NCBI GenBank assembly: GCA_029261995.1
Contig: JAJDAF010000017.1
Span: 274,948 to 338,947, forward strand
DNA: 64,000 nt
Reading direction: 5' to 3'
Source: Candidatus Zhuqueibacterota bacterium
GTDB taxonomy: Bacteria > Zhuqueibacterota > Zhuqueibacteria > Oceanimicrobiales > Oceanimicrobiaceae
The notes under the pieces were generated by a model. It made no database searches. It was given only the letters and a program-made list of their open reading frames with translations, and was not told the DNA's origin. A program made the position numbers and the translations under genes. Shown here in pieces: positions 29,891 through 39,081 of this stretch. Every line of letters starts with the position of its first letter. Within the stretch, counting starts at the first letter, position 1.

Positions 29891-31852
29891 CTATTCTTTA
29901 GTTGCGTTCTTCACCGGGAGCTGAATCAGGGTGTAAATCAGGGCCCCGAAGATTGCTAGGCCGAGCCATGCGGTGGTGCCTGGCGACAGGCCAGCCAGCG
30001 TGAATGAGCTTTCGGAGACGTTGAGACCAAGCACAACAAACGCCAGGATGACCGCCATCAGCGACTCACCGGCGATGAGACCCGAAGCGAGCAGGATTCC
30101 AGTGTTTTCCGCTTTGGTTTTCTGCTCTTTCGCTGCATTTCTTGCTGTCATTTGACGGTCGAGCAGCCACTTGATCAGGCCGCCCACAAAAATTGCTGAA
30201 GTGGAACTGAATGGCAGGTACATGCCCACCGCGATCAGCATTGGTGACGGCGCCTTGATGAGAATCAGTCCAATGGCAAAAAATACTCCGACGATGACCA
30301 GCGGCCATGCCATCTCGCCACCCACGATGCCCTGCGACATCAAGGCCATGAGTCCGGCTTGCGGGGCTGGCAATGCAGCGCTTCCGATTACATACACTTT
30401 GTCCATGACCGCGATGAACGGCATAAGAAGTGCGCCGGCAACGATGACGCCGATTATCTCACCAAGCTCCATTCGCCATGGCGTGCCGCCCAGGAGGTGT
30501 CCGACCTTTAAGTCCTGCAGCATGTCGCCGGCAATCGCCGCAGCGCAGCAAACGACGCCCGCAACGGCCAGCACGGCAGCCACTCCCTTTGGGCCTGTGA
30601 CGCCGATGGCGACCATCAGGATGGCGGAAATCAGCAATGTGCTGAGTGTCAAGCCGCTGATTGGGTTATTCGAACTGCCAATCAGACCGACAAGATATCC
30701 TGCAACTGCTGAGAACAGGAAACCGATAATCAGCAGAACCACGGTCAAAAGAATCGAGCCGAATAGCGACCCACTGAAATAATGGTAAAGCATGTACTGC
30801 GGAATCGCCAGAATAGCGATGGCGATGATGATCTTCTTGAAGTCCAGATCGACTTCCAGTCGTGAAACCGGACCTGCCGCCGCTTTGATTTTTTGCAGAT
30901 TCTTGAAGGCCTTGCCCATGCCCTCAATGAGCGAGCCGCGCAGGTTGTACAGCGTGTAGAATGCCGCGACGATCATGGTTCCGACAGCGAGAGGTCTGAT
31001 CTGTCGGAACCAGACTTCATCACTGATTGCCATCCAATCGTTGGTAGCCGCGAAATCCTGCAGTGTGGGGTTCAGAAAAATGGCCAGCGGAACGAGCAAG
31101 AGATGGCCAAGCACCGCTCCGGCAAACAAGATTGACGAAATGTCGAACCCGACAATGTAGCCGACTCCAACCAATGCTGGTGATGCCGAGGGTGTTTCCA
31201 GCTTCATACCGCCTGAGAAGAGCTTTGAAGTGCCCAGAAATTGAATTTTCGATTCGGCAAAACTGAAAAACTTGGCCGCGGAGTCATGAACGATGTGAAT
31301 GCCGTTGGCATTCTTCAATATCTCGATTAGTCCGGCCAGCCCCATGGCGCCGAAAACATAACTGGCGCCTGTAGCGCCACCCTGGCCTGCCTTGACAATC
31401 TCGGCAGCGGCGACACTCTCAGGGTAGGGCAGGTCTGCCTCTTCCACCATGGTCTTCCGCAGCAAGACAATGAACATGACGCCGAGAGAGCCACCGATGA
31501 GCATAATCAGCGCACCCTCGACCAGATGGTCCATCAGATTCTCCCAGACGCCGCTGATCACAAAGGCCGGGATAGTAAAGATGGCGCCAGCCACAAGCGC
31601 CTCGCCGACTGAGGCCGTGGTTCTGGCAACATTCTCCTCCAGAATCGTGCCTTTAAACGCTCGCAGAGCCGCCATTGCCACGACAGCAGCCGGGAAGGTT
31701 GCCGCAACGGTCAGGCCTGCTTTCATACCGAGGTAGGCATTTGCGGCGCCGAGGACAACAGCCATTATGACGCCCAGAAAAACCGCTTTAAACGTGAATT
31801 CCTTAAGATCAGACTCGGCCGGAACGTAAGGCTTAAACTCCGGATTACTCAT
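29891..31852 (-). CDS. OPT-family oligopeptide transporter
   Basis: A 653-residue polytopic inner-membrane protein with about 15 hydrophobic segments. It matches the prokaryotic OPT family: early AYLGMKAGLTVAATFPAAV, EENVARTTASVGEALVAG, a conserved GSSNNPISGLTLSTLL and GDMLQDLKVGHLLGGTPW. Family members import small peptides or metal-chelates by proton symport. The neighbouring M20 and M29-like genes on the same strand suggest peptides are the cargo. ATG 31852 follows GGAGG, with a promoter at 31958-31987. Confidence 0.93.
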   Translation of the reverse strand: MSNPEFKPYVPAESDLKEFTFKAVFLGVIMAVVLGAANAYLGMKAGLTVAATFPAAVVAMAALRAFKGTILEENVARTTASVGEALVAGAIFTIPAFVISGVWENLMDHLVEGALIMLIGGSLGVMFIVLLRKTMVEEADLPYPESVAAAEIVKAGQGGATGASYVFGAMGLAGLIEILKNANGIHIVHDSAAKFFSFAESKIQFLGTSKLFSGGMKLETPSASPALVGVGYIVGFDISSILFAGAVLGHLLLVPLAIFLNPTLQDFAATNDWMAISDEVWFRQIRPLAVGTMIVAAFYTLYNLRGSLIEGMGKAFKNLQKIKAAAGPVSRLEVDLDFKKIIIAIAILAIPQYMLYHYFSGSLFGSILLTVVLLIIGFLFSAVAGYLVGLIGSSNNPISGLTLSTLLISAILMVAIGVTGPKGVAAVLAVAGVVCCAAAIAGDMLQDLKVGHLLGGTPWRMELGEIIGVIVAGALLMPFIAVMDKVYVIGSAALPAPQAGLMALMSQGIVGGEMAWPLVIVGVFFAIGLILIKAPSPMLIAVGMYLPFSSTSAIFVGGLIKWLLDRQMTARNAAKEQKTKAENTGILLASGLIAGESLMAVILAFVVLGLNVSESSFTLAGLSPGTTAWLGLAIFGALIYTLIQLPVKNATKE

Positions 31853-31957
31853 AGTTCCTCCCTTCCGAAAACTACGGATAATGTGAGATCAAAACTTGAT
31901 GATATAAGCTGTATAAGAATGGTGAGCAGAGTGGATAAGTCCTCCGAACTCGCGACC

Positions 31958-31987
31958 AACATAACGGAATTTGACAATAAAGTCAAG
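31958..31987 (-). promoter_or_regulatory. Sigma-70-type promoter of the OPT gene
   Basis: On the minus strand TTGACT (31987-31982), an 18-base spacer and TATGTT (31963-31958), about 105 bases upstream of the OPT start codon. Confidence 0.5.
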
Positions 31988-32026
31988 AGAAAACTTAACG
32001 CCCTAACCAGGCTCAGCTTTTTCGTT

Positions 32027-32054
32027 TGATTTTGATGAAAAAGGGTCTTATATT
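32027..32054 (+). promoter_or_regulatory. Sigma-70-type promoter of ecfT-truA
   Basis: TTGATT (32027-32032), a 16-base spacer and TATATT (32049-32054). A start near 32061 would place the in-frame codon at 32026 outside the transcript and supports translation from ATG 32080. Confidence 0.5.
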
Positions 32055-32079
32055 GGCGTTCGTCATTCTTAACGATTAC

Positions 32080-32880
32080 ATGGCACTTTTACACGATATT
32101 ACACTCGGCCAATTCTACCCTGGGAATTCTTTTGTTCACCGACTCGACCCACGTAGCAAGCTAGTCACCGGTATGCTCTTGATGACGAGTTCTTTGGTTG
32201 TAAGCGAGTTCGCGATACTTGTGGTTGGCATCCTGATGTGCGTCGGAGCCTGGGTGGCAAGTGGAATTCCTTTCGGCGCCCTGATCAGAAACTTGATGGC
32301 GTTTTTTTGGCTGTTTCTAATCACGATGGGGGTACATGTTTTTACGACACCAGGAGATGTCCTGGTGTCAGTGCCGTTGCTGGATTGGAGTGTCACGGTT
32401 TCGGGTATTTCGAAGGGTGTCTTTTACACGCTTCGATTAACGCTGTTACTTGCCCTGGCGGCTCTACTGACTTTATCGACCAGCCCATTGGCGTTGACGG
32501 ACGGCTTGGAGCGTCTGCTTTCGCCGTTGAAGCGGCTGAAAGTGCCAGTGCATGACTTTGCCCTGATGGTTACTCTGACATTGAGGTTTGTGCCAATTTT
32601 GCTCCGACAAGCGGAACGTGTCAAGAACGCCCAACTTTCGAGAGGGGCGAGCTTGGATGGCCCTGTGTTACAGCGCATCCGCACTCTGGTTCCGATGGTC
32701 TTGCCGCTGTTTGTTTCTGCGTTGCGCCGGGCAGATGAATTGGCGATCGCGATGGAGGCCCGTCATTACTCTGGCGATTTGGTGCGGACCAGTTACCATC
32801 GTCTGGTTTTTAAGTCGGGTGACTACTTGGTCATGGCTGGCGCAACAGGTTTCGCCGTGTTCGCGCATGTTGCTGGTTGA
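32080..32880 (+). CDS. ecfT: ECF transporter transmembrane component EcfT
   Basis: A 266-residue CbiQ/EcfT-family membrane protein: N-terminal GNSFVHRLDPRSKLV, five to six hydrophobic segments and the two Ala-Arg/Arg-Gly coupling motifs (QLSRGASLDGP and AMEARHYSGD) that contact the ATPase subunits. Energy-coupling-factor transporters import vitamins or metals with swappable substrate-binding subunits. The ATPase genes ecfA1/ecfA2, which often precede ecfT-truA elsewhere, are absent here. ATG 32080 is preferred over 32026 because the promoter and family start agree with it. The stop overlaps the truA ATG (TGATG). Confidence 0.85.
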   Translation: MALLHDITLGQFYPGNSFVHRLDPRSKLVTGMLLMTSSLVVSEFAILVVGILMCVGAWVASGIPFGALIRNLMAFFWLFLITMGVHVFTTPGDVLVSVPLLDWSVTVSGISKGVFYTLRLTLLLALAALLTLSTSPLALTDGLERLLSPLKRLKVPVHDFALMVTLTLRFVPILLRQAERVKNAQLSRGASLDGPVLQRIRTLVPMVLPLFVSALRRADELAIAMEARHYSGDLVRTSYHRLVFKSGDYLVMAGATGFAVFAHVAG

Positions 32881-33611
32881 TGCGCAACATCAAGTTGGTT
32901 CTGGAGTACGATGGGACCAATTACTGCGGTTGGCAGTTGCAGGCCACAGATGAAACTGTTCAGGGGGAATTACATGGTGCACTACAAAGCCTGCTTGGCA
33001 CAGTGCCAAAGGTCGTCGCTGCGGGTCGGACCGACGCCGGTGTCCATGCGCGATGCCAGGTGGTCAATTTCAAAACCGACAGTCGTCTGGCGCTTGATTC
33101 GTTGCGTGCGGGGCTCAATTCTTACCTGCCACGGGACATTGTGGTGCTGGATGCCAGCGAAGTGCCGGACACTTTTCATGCGAGATTCGACGCCGTGAGC
33201 CGAGAGTATCGATATTACCTTTCAAAGAGTCCACGCGCTGTCGGACGGCAATATGCCTGGCACTGCAAATATGCTTTGGAAGTTTCCCCAATTGAGCACG
33301 CTTCAGAACAGATGCTGGGCACACATGTCTTCAGCGCATTCTCCCGGGTTATCGAGAAAGAACAGCACTACCTTTGCGATGTGCGCAGAATGCAGTGGCA
33401 TGATTCGGATACCCAGCTTGTGATGGAAATCTGCGCGAACCGGTTTCTTCACAACATGGTTCGAATCATTGTCGGAACGATGATTGATGTCGGCCGCGGC
33501 AGGCTTAGGCCTGACGATGTAGCCGAGATTCTGGCTTCTGGCGACCGAACCCGGGCAGGCAGTGCGGCGCCACCACATGGACTATTTCTTCACCGTGTAG
33601 AATATTCGTAA
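32880..33611 (+). CDS. truA: tRNA pseudouridine(38-40) synthase
   Basis: A 243-residue enzyme converting uridines 38-40 of the tRNA anticodon stem-loop to pseudouridine. It starts with IKLVLEYDGTNYCGWQLQ; the catalytic aspartate is in AAGRTDAGVHARCQVVNF; later motifs are SREYRYYL, FSAFSR and FLHNMVRIIVGTMIDVGRG. ATG 32880 overlaps the ecfT stop, so the two genes are translationally coupled. Confidence 0.95.
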   Translation: MRNIKLVLEYDGTNYCGWQLQATDETVQGELHGALQSLLGTVPKVVAAGRTDAGVHARCQVVNFKTDSRLALDSLRAGLNSYLPRDIVVLDASEVPDTFHARFDAVSREYRYYLSKSPRAVGRQYAWHCKYALEVSPIEHASEQMLGTHVFSAFSRVIEKEQHYLCDVRRMQWHDSDTQLVMEICANRFLHNMVRIIVGTMIDVGRGRLRPDDVAEILASGDRTRAGSAAPPHGLFLHRVEYS

Positions 33612-33647
33612 ATGACTTACTGATGAGTTACTTCTAGGGAGATAGCA

Positions 33648-34301
33648 ATGAAATTTTTTCTGGATACTGCGAACACCGATGAAATCAGACAAGCCGCCAG
33701 CATGGGAATTATCGACGGCGTAACGACCAACCCAAGTCTTGTTGCAAAAGAGAACCGGAAGTTTAGAGAGATTCTCATTGAGATTTGTGACGTGATTGAT
33801 GGGCCCGTGAGCGCGGAAGTTGTCTCGACCGAGTTCAACGGCATGATGAAGGAGGCCCGTGAGCTTGCCGCTTTGCATCCAAATATTAATGTCAAGGTCC
33901 CATTGATTCGGGAAGGCTTGAAAGCCGTAAAGGCGCTAACCTCCGAGGGCATCAAAACTAACGTGACACTCTGTTTTAGCCCGAGTCAGGCCCTGATGGC
34001 TGCAAAGGCAGGCGCGACGTTCATCAGCCCGTTTATCGGCCGTGTGGATGACATTAGCGGCGTTGGCATTGAGATCATACGGGACATTCGCACCATCTAC
34101 GACAACTACGGCTTTGAAACCGAAATCCTGGCGGCCAGCCTTCGGCACCCATTGCACGTCATGGACGCAGCACTGATCGGAGCGGATATCGCCACAATTC
34201 CTTTCAAGGTTTTTGACCAGCTTATCAACCACCCGCTCACTGACATTGGCCTGAAACGCTTCCTTGCAGACTGGGAGAAAGTCAAGGACCAGGTGAGTTA
34301 G
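33648..34301 (+). CDS. fsa: Transaldolase/fructose-6-phosphate aldolase family (TalC type)
   Basis: A 217-residue class I aldolase of the short transaldolase subfamily. It has [29 protein letters not shown], the Schiff-base lysine in [25 protein letters not shown] and SPFIGRVDD. Proteins of this length are either transaldolases or fructose-6-phosphate aldolases, which cannot be told apart by eye; in bacteria lacking a long transaldolase they usually serve the pentose-phosphate pathway. AGGGAG precedes the ATG. It probably forms one transcript with upstream truA (36 bases apart). Confidence 0.93.
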   Translation: MKFFLDTANTDEIRQAASMGIIDGVTTNPSLVAKENRKFREILIEICDVIDGPVSAEVVSTEFNGMMKEARELAALHPNINVKVPLIREGLKAVKALTSEGIKTNVTLCFSPSQALMAAKAGATFISPFIGRVDDISGVGIEIIRDIRTIYDNYGFETEILAASLRHPLHVMDAALIGADIATIPFKVFDQLINHPLTDIGLKRFLADWEKVKDQVS

Positions 34302-34380
34302 TTGCAGTCAAGGTTCAAACAAAATTGGATGGTCGGTGGCGGAGAAGATAGCCATGACAATTTCAGCCGGAGTTCCGGAA

Positions 34381-35565
34381 ATGATTAGAAAACTCTTTTT
34401 TTTCAGCCTGACGACCCTTTTTGTGCTAGTTGGTTGCGGCGACAAGGAAAAGGACTCAAGTCTCGAAACTCTCGATGTTGCTGGTCTTAACGCACAGCCT
34501 GCTCATCTTGCCACTCAGGCCGGCAATCGCAATGACCAGGTCACCAACAGCCGAAGAAATGCGATCACCAACGCGGTCGAGCACGTGAGTTCGGCAGTCT
34601 GCGGTATCAGCGTGACGCAGATAACGGAATCCCGGCGCGGGGGCTACTATGATGACCCCTTTTTTCGTTTCTTCTTTCCAGAGAGAATTCCGCGCCAGAA
34701 GAGCCTGGGTTCAGGCTTCCTGATATCGTCTGATGGCTTCATTCTGACCAACGAGCACGTGATCCATAATGCGGCAGAGATTACCGTCTCACTACCGGAC
34801 GGCACGACCGCTGAAGCGAAAGTCATTGGTTCCGACTACATCACCGACATCGGCTTGATCAAGATAAAGGGAACAGGCTTGGCTTCGGTGAAGCTTGGAG
34901 ATTCCGACGATGTGATTATTGGCGAGTGGGTGATCGCTGTCGGCAATCCATTTGGCCTGTTCGAGATCAACGCCAAACCGACGGTCACTGTGGGTGTGGT
35001 CAGTGCGGTGGACCGTGATTTCGGACGGCAGCGCAACGACCGCGTGTACCAGGACATGATTCAGACCGACGCAGCCATCAATCAGGGCAACAGCGGAGGC
35101 CCTCTGGTAAACGGCCTTGGAGAAGTTATCGGTATCAACACGTTCATTTACACAGGCGGTGACTACAACTCCGGCTCCATCGGGCTCGGGTTTGCCATTC
35201 CCAGCAACCGCATCAAGCGAGTTCTGGATGACCTGAAACAATTTGGTCAAGTCAATCGCAAGTGGACCACCGGGCTGGTGGTCGAGGAACTGCCGCCGAT
35301 GGTCGCGCGTTATTTCGGTTTGAAATCGACCACCGGCGTTATTGTGACTAGCGTTACAGAAGGCAGCGCCGCCGCCCGTGCTGGAGTAGAAGGCGGTGAT
35401 ATCATTATTGAAGTAAACGGCGAGAAAATACGGAACGAGCACGATATCTGGCAGGTCATCGACAACTCCGACTTGCGGGGTGGTGACCACCTGAAACTCA
35501 AAGTGGTGCGAGAGCGACGTGTGTTCGACGTCAGTCTTAAGCTCGAGGAATTGAATCGCCAATAA
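34381..35565 (+). CDS. HtrA/Deg-type serine protease, predicted lipoprotein
   Basis: A 394-residue S1C protease. ATG 34381 follows GGAG at 8 bases and gives a lipoprotein signal ending LVGC (Cys at about 19), so the enzyme is probably tethered to a membrane facing the periplasm. The trypsin-like domain spans about 75-285, with catalytic His in LTNEHVIHN, Asp in YITDIGLIKI and Ser in NQGNSGGPL. There is one PDZ domain (about 290-390, GVIVTSVTEGSAAARAGVEGGD). DegP/DegQ have two PDZ domains; one PDZ resembles DegS, but lipidation is unusual. A 20-residue-plus Gly/Tyr/Phe segment (YYDDPFFRFFFPERIP) matches loop LA of HtrA proteins. It lies 21 bases before purB. Confidence 0.92.
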   Translation: MIRKLFFFSLTTLFVLVGCGDKEKDSSLETLDVAGLNAQPAHLATQAGNRNDQVTNSRRNAITNAVEHVSSAVCGISVTQITESRRGGYYDDPFFRFFFPERIPRQKSLGSGFLISSDGFILTNEHVIHNAAEITVSLPDGTTAEAKVIGSDYITDIGLIKIKGTGLASVKLGDSDDVIIGEWVIAVGNPFGLFEINAKPTVTVGVVSAVDRDFGRQRNDRVYQDMIQTDAAINQGNSGGPLVNGLGEVIGINTFIYTGGDYNSGSIGLGFAIPSNRIKRVLDDLKQFGQVNRKWTTGLVVEELPPMVARYFGLKSTTGVIVTSVTEGSAAARAGVEGGDIIIEVNGEKIRNEHDIWQVIDNSDLRGGDHLKLKVVRERRVFDVSLKLEELNRQ

Positions 35566-35586
35566 ATCAAGGGACAGGACTGTTCG

Positions 35587-36885
35587 GTGATTGAACGATA
35601 TTCCAGGCCTGAAATGGCCGGCATCTGGAGTGACGAAAGCAAGTTTCGCAAGTGGCTCGAGGTTGAAGTTCTCGCTTGTGAGGGAATGGCCGCTATCGAC
35701 GCCATCCCGCGGGAAGCGGTTGAGACGATTAAGGCGAAAGCCAACTTCGAAAAGAGCCGAGTCCTGGAGATTGAAGAGACCGTCAAACATGACGTGATTG
35801 CGTTTCTGACCAATGTTGCAGAACATGTCGGGCCGGATAGCCGGTTCATTCATCTTGGCATGACATCTTCCGACCTGCTTGACACCTCGCTATCCAGCCT
35901 CATGCGACAAGCGGGTTTGATGCTTCTGGAGTCGCTTGAAGCGTTGAAGAATCGACTTGCTGAGCGTGCGCGTGAGTTTAAGCACACACCCTGCATCGGT
36001 CGTTCTCACGGCATTCACGCCGAAGCCACGACATTCGGCCTTAAATTGGCACTGTGGTACGATGAGGTCAGGCGTGGCATAAAACGACTCGAGAGCGCGG
36101 TTGAAACCATCTCGGTCGGAAAGATTTCTGGCGCGGTCGGCACCTTCTCGCATATTGACCCAAGGGTGGAAGCCTATGTTTGCGAACGACTGAACTTGAG
36201 GCCGGCCCCTGTTTCGACGCAGATCATTCAGAGGGACCGGCATGCTGCATTCATGACCGCCCTGGCTTTGATCGCCTGCTCTTTGGAAAAATTCTCGACA
36301 GAGATTCGTAACCTGCAACGGACGGAGTTGCTTGAGGTGGAAGAGGCCTTTACCAAAGGTCAGAAGGGCTCTTCTGCCATGCCGCACAAACGCAACCCGA
36401 TTGGCTGCGAACAAGTTACGGGCCTCGCGCGTATCATCAAGTCCAACGCCACCGCCGCGATGGACAATGTTGCACTGTGGCACGAGCGCGACATCACCCA
36501 CTCATCGGTAGAGCGCGTGATTATTCCGGACAGCACCATCGCCCTTGACTACATTCTACACCGGTTCACCAGAATCATCAGCACTCTGGTGGTGTACCCC
36601 GACAACATGATGCGCAACCTGCAACAGACAAATGGCCTGGTTTTCTCGCAGTCGTTCTTGTTGGCCCTGGCGAAAAGCGGCATCACAAGAGAGGAAGCTT
36701 ACCACCAGGTACAGACCTGCGCTATGCAGGTGTGGGAAAAGGGAGGAGATTTCAAAGAGACCCTGTTAGCTGACGCCAAGATTCGCGAAGCTTTGACAGA
36801 GCGTGAAATTGAGAATTGCTTTGACCTGAAGCACAATTTGAGAAACGTAGATTTTATTTTTGATCGAGTGGGGCTGGACCAATAA
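35587..36885 (+). CDS. purB: Adenylosuccinate lyase
   Basis: A 432-residue fumarase-superfamily enzyme with two purine-pathway reactions: SAICAR to AICAR and adenylosuccinate to AMP. It has the N-terminal RYSRPEMAGIWSDESKF, GMTSSDLLDTSLS, the catalytic histidine in GRSHGIHAEATTFGLK and the flexible signature loop SSAMPHKRNPIGCEQ. The GTG start at 35587 begins right at the conserved IERYSRPEM. It heads a long run of closely spaced genes to gatB. Confidence 0.96.
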   Translation: MIERYSRPEMAGIWSDESKFRKWLEVEVLACEGMAAIDAIPREAVETIKAKANFEKSRVLEIEETVKHDVIAFLTNVAEHVGPDSRFIHLGMTSSDLLDTSLSSLMRQAGLMLLESLEALKNRLAERAREFKHTPCIGRSHGIHAEATTFGLKLALWYDEVRRGIKRLESAVETISVGKISGAVGTFSHIDPRVEAYVCERLNLRPAPVSTQIIQRDRHAAFMTALALIACSLEKFSTEIRNLQRTELLEVEEAFTKGQKGSSAMPHKRNPIGCEQVTGLARIIKSNATAAMDNVALWHERDITHSSVERVIIPDSTIALDYILHRFTRIISTLVVYPDNMMRNLQQTNGLVFSQSFLLALAKSGITREEAYHQVQTCAMQVWEKGGDFKETLLADAKIREALTEREIENCFDLKHNLRNVDFIFDRVGLDQ

Positions 36886-36920
36886 TTGAGAATCCTTTAA
36901 CCAAACAGGGTGATGAGACA

Positions 36921-37643
36921 TTGAAAGAAGCCAAGGTTAAAAAGAAGAAAAAGCTTTACGAAGGTAAGGCGAAAATTGTCTACGAGACAGACAACGAAGA
37001 TATCTACATCCAGGAGTTCAAGGACGATGCCACGGCATTTGATGGCCAGAAGAAAGGCAAGATCAAGAACAAAGGCACAGTGAACAACCAGATGTCCGGC
37101 CATCTGTTCAATTATCTCGAGAACTACCACGTACCAACACATTTTGTCGGTCAGCAGGCAGACAACGCCATGGCGATTCACAAGCTGGAGATGATCCCGG
37201 TAGAGGTCGTGATGCGCAACATCGCCACCGGAAGCCTGGTCAAGCGCTATGGTGTTGAAGACGGCAAGGAGTTGGAGCACCCCATCCTGGAATTCTATTT
37301 GAAGGATGACGAAAAGCACGATCCCATGATCAACGAAGACCACGTGGTCTCTTTCGGTCACGCCAATGAAGATGAGATCAAACTCATCAAACGCTACGCC
37401 CAGAAAATCAATGCCGTGCTCAAGTCATTTTTCTTCCGGCGTGATATGCTGCTGGTGGATTTCAAGCTTGAATTTGGCCGCAGCAAGTCTGGGCGCATCA
37501 AGCTTGGAGATGAAATTTCACCTGACACATGCCGCTTATGGGATGTCGAGTCGGGTGAAAAGTTGGACAAAGACCGTTTCCGTCAGGACCTGGGTAAGGT
37601 AGAAGAAGCATACCAGGAAGTCTTGAAACGCGTCTACAAGTAA
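36921..37643 (+). CDS. purC: Phosphoribosylaminoimidazole-succinocarboxamide synthase
   Basis: A 240-residue ATP-dependent enzyme joining CAIR and aspartate to give SAICAR, the substrate of PurB encoded just upstream. It has KLYEGKAKIVYETDNE, FKDDATAFDGQKKG, NNQMSGHLFNYLE, VEVVMRNIATGSLVKRYG and LVDFKLEFGRSKSG. The TTG start at 36921 is inferred because no ATG or GTG is in frame and in range; a lysine-rich N-terminus (VKKKKKLYE) precedes the domain. Confidence 0.95.
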   Translation: MKEAKVKKKKKLYEGKAKIVYETDNEDIYIQEFKDDATAFDGQKKGKIKNKGTVNNQMSGHLFNYLENYHVPTHFVGQQADNAMAIHKLEMIPVEVVMRNIATGSLVKRYGVEDGKELEHPILEFYLKDDEKHDPMINEDHVVSFGHANEDEIKLIKRYAQKINAVLKSFFFRRDMLLVDFKLEFGRSKSGRIKLGDEISPDTCRLWDVESGEKLDKDRFRQDLGKVEEAYQEVLKRVYK

Positions 37644-37673
37644 TTATTCTGAACTAACAATAGCGAGGGAGTT

Positions 37674-38324
37674 TTGGCTCGAGACGGTCTGGGTATTATC
37701 ATCGGGATGGTGTTGTTTACGGCGGTCATCGTCTGGGGGGCGTTGATGACCCCCTATCTGTTTGTCGATATTGTTGCTGTTCTCGGCGTTCTGCTAGCGG
37801 GACTGACAGTCTACTTCTTCAGAGACCCCGAGAGAGAGGTACCCACCGGCAGCAATAATGTTATTTCGCCGGCCGACGGCAAGGTGGTCGAGATCGAAGA
37901 TGCCTACGAAGGTGATTTCATGAAATGCGAAACCACACGAATCGGCATCTTCCTGAACGTTTTTGACGTGCACGTAAATCGTATTCCCATCTCGGGCAGC
38001 GTTGAATTCTTTCGCTACAAAAAGGGCGCCTTCCTTCAAGCATACAAAGCCGATGCTTCGGACATCAATGAGCAGACCGTCATCGGCATTCAGGGTGACG
38101 AACGCAAAGTGTTGTTTAAGCAGATTGCCGGTCTCATCGCCAGGCGAATTGTTTGTCATGTACGGGAGGGCAACAAGGTTACGCTGGGCGATCGCTTTGG
38201 GATGATTAAGTTTGGATCGAGAGTTGATATTTTTCTCCCCAAGAATGTCAACGTTCAGGTGGAACTCAATCAAAAGGTAAAAGGCGGGAAAAGTATCCTA
38301 GGAGTATTTACAGATGAAGTATAG
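37674..38324 (+). CDS. psd: Phosphatidylserine decarboxylase proenzyme (short type)
   Basis: A 216-residue PSD-A type enzyme making phosphatidylethanolamine. Two N-terminal membrane segments (about 8-42), SPADGKVVEIED, NVFDVHVNRIPISG, and the self-cleavage site at Gly-Ser in FGSRVDIFLP, which yields the pyruvoyl group on the small alpha subunit. A TTG start with GCGAGGGAG upstream is inferred. The end overlaps pssA by 11 bases, and PssA makes its substrate. Confidence 0.94.
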   Translation: MARDGLGIIIGMVLFTAVIVWGALMTPYLFVDIVAVLGVLLAGLTVYFFRDPEREVPTGSNNVISPADGKVVEIEDAYEGDFMKCETTRIGIFLNVFDVHVNRIPISGSVEFFRYKKGAFLQAYKADASDINEQTVIGIQGDERKVLFKQIAGLIARRIVCHVREGNKVTLGDRFGMIKFGSRVDIFLPKNVNVQVELNQKVKGGKSILGVFTDEV

Positions 38325-39054
38325 CCGAAACATCGTGCCGAGTATTCTCACAATGTTGAATCTTTTTTTCGGGTATTTCGCGATAGTTCATGCCTTACAG
38401 GGAAAATTCGTAACTGCGTCCTGGCTGATCATGGTCGCTGCAATTTGGGATGCCCTTGATGGCAGAGTCGCGAGACTGACTAACACCTACAGCGAGTTCG
38501 GCGTTGAGTTCGACTCCATTACTGATGTCGTTTCCTTCGGTGCGGCCCCATCCATTCTTATTTACGAGGTTTTCTTGCACCGCCTGGGCGCCGTCGGACT
38601 GATCATCAGCTTTCTGCCACTTCTGTTTGGGGCGATTCGGCTGGCGCGCTTTAACGTAAACACCGATGGATTCGAAAAGGAGAATTTCACTGGCCTGCCG
38701 ATCCCGGCCATGGCTGTCACCTTGTCGGCTTATGTGATTTTCAATTATGATTTGTGGGAAGGTTTTCGTTTCGCCTTCGAAACCATACCTCTGGTGCTTT
38801 TCCTTTGCTATTTAATGGTGAGTAATGTGGAGTACCAGATGCTCCCGAGTTTCACCTTCCATGCAAACAAGCGCAACTCGATTGTTCTGTCGCTCCTGAT
38901 TGTGGCGGTCGCGCTGCTGGTAGTGTTCCGCGAGAAATCGATGTTCCCGCTTGCTTTTGGTTACCTTTTGTTTTACTTTTTGCGCTCGCTTTTGACAAGC
39001 AACAAGGGCACGGAAGACGACGAGGAAGTACTTGATGCTTCCGTGCCGGACTAG
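38314..39054 (+). CDS. pssA: CDP-diacylglycerol-serine O-phosphatidyltransferase
   Basis: A 246-residue membrane enzyme that makes phosphatidylserine from CDP-diacylglycerol (product of CdsA) and serine. The CDP-alcohol phosphotransferase motif is complete: DALDGRVARLTNTYSEFG then VEFDSITDVVSFG. About seven hydrophobic segments are visible and there is a charged C-terminal tail. It overlaps psd, forming a phosphatidylethanolamine pair placed inside a purine operon. Confidence 0.95.
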   Translation: MKYSRNIVPSILTMLNLFFGYFAIVHALQGKFVTASWLIMVAAIWDALDGRVARLTNTYSEFGVEFDSITDVVSFGAAPSILIYEVFLHRLGAVGLIISFLPLLFGAIRLARFNVNTDGFEKENFTGLPIPAMAVTLSAYVIFNYDLWEGFRFAFETIPLVLFLCYLMVSNVEYQMLPSFTFHANKRNSIVLSLLIVAVALLVVFREKSMFPLAFGYLLFYFLRSLLTSNKGTEDDEEVLDASVPD

Positions 39055-39081
39055 CAAACACGAACCATCACCAAAGGTCAA

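Noticed and set aside
34792..35853. A 353-codon open frame antisense to the HtrA-type protease and purB start
   Set aside because: It mirrors codon structure of two well-identified genes, has no domain, start signal or promoter, and crosses a gene boundary.
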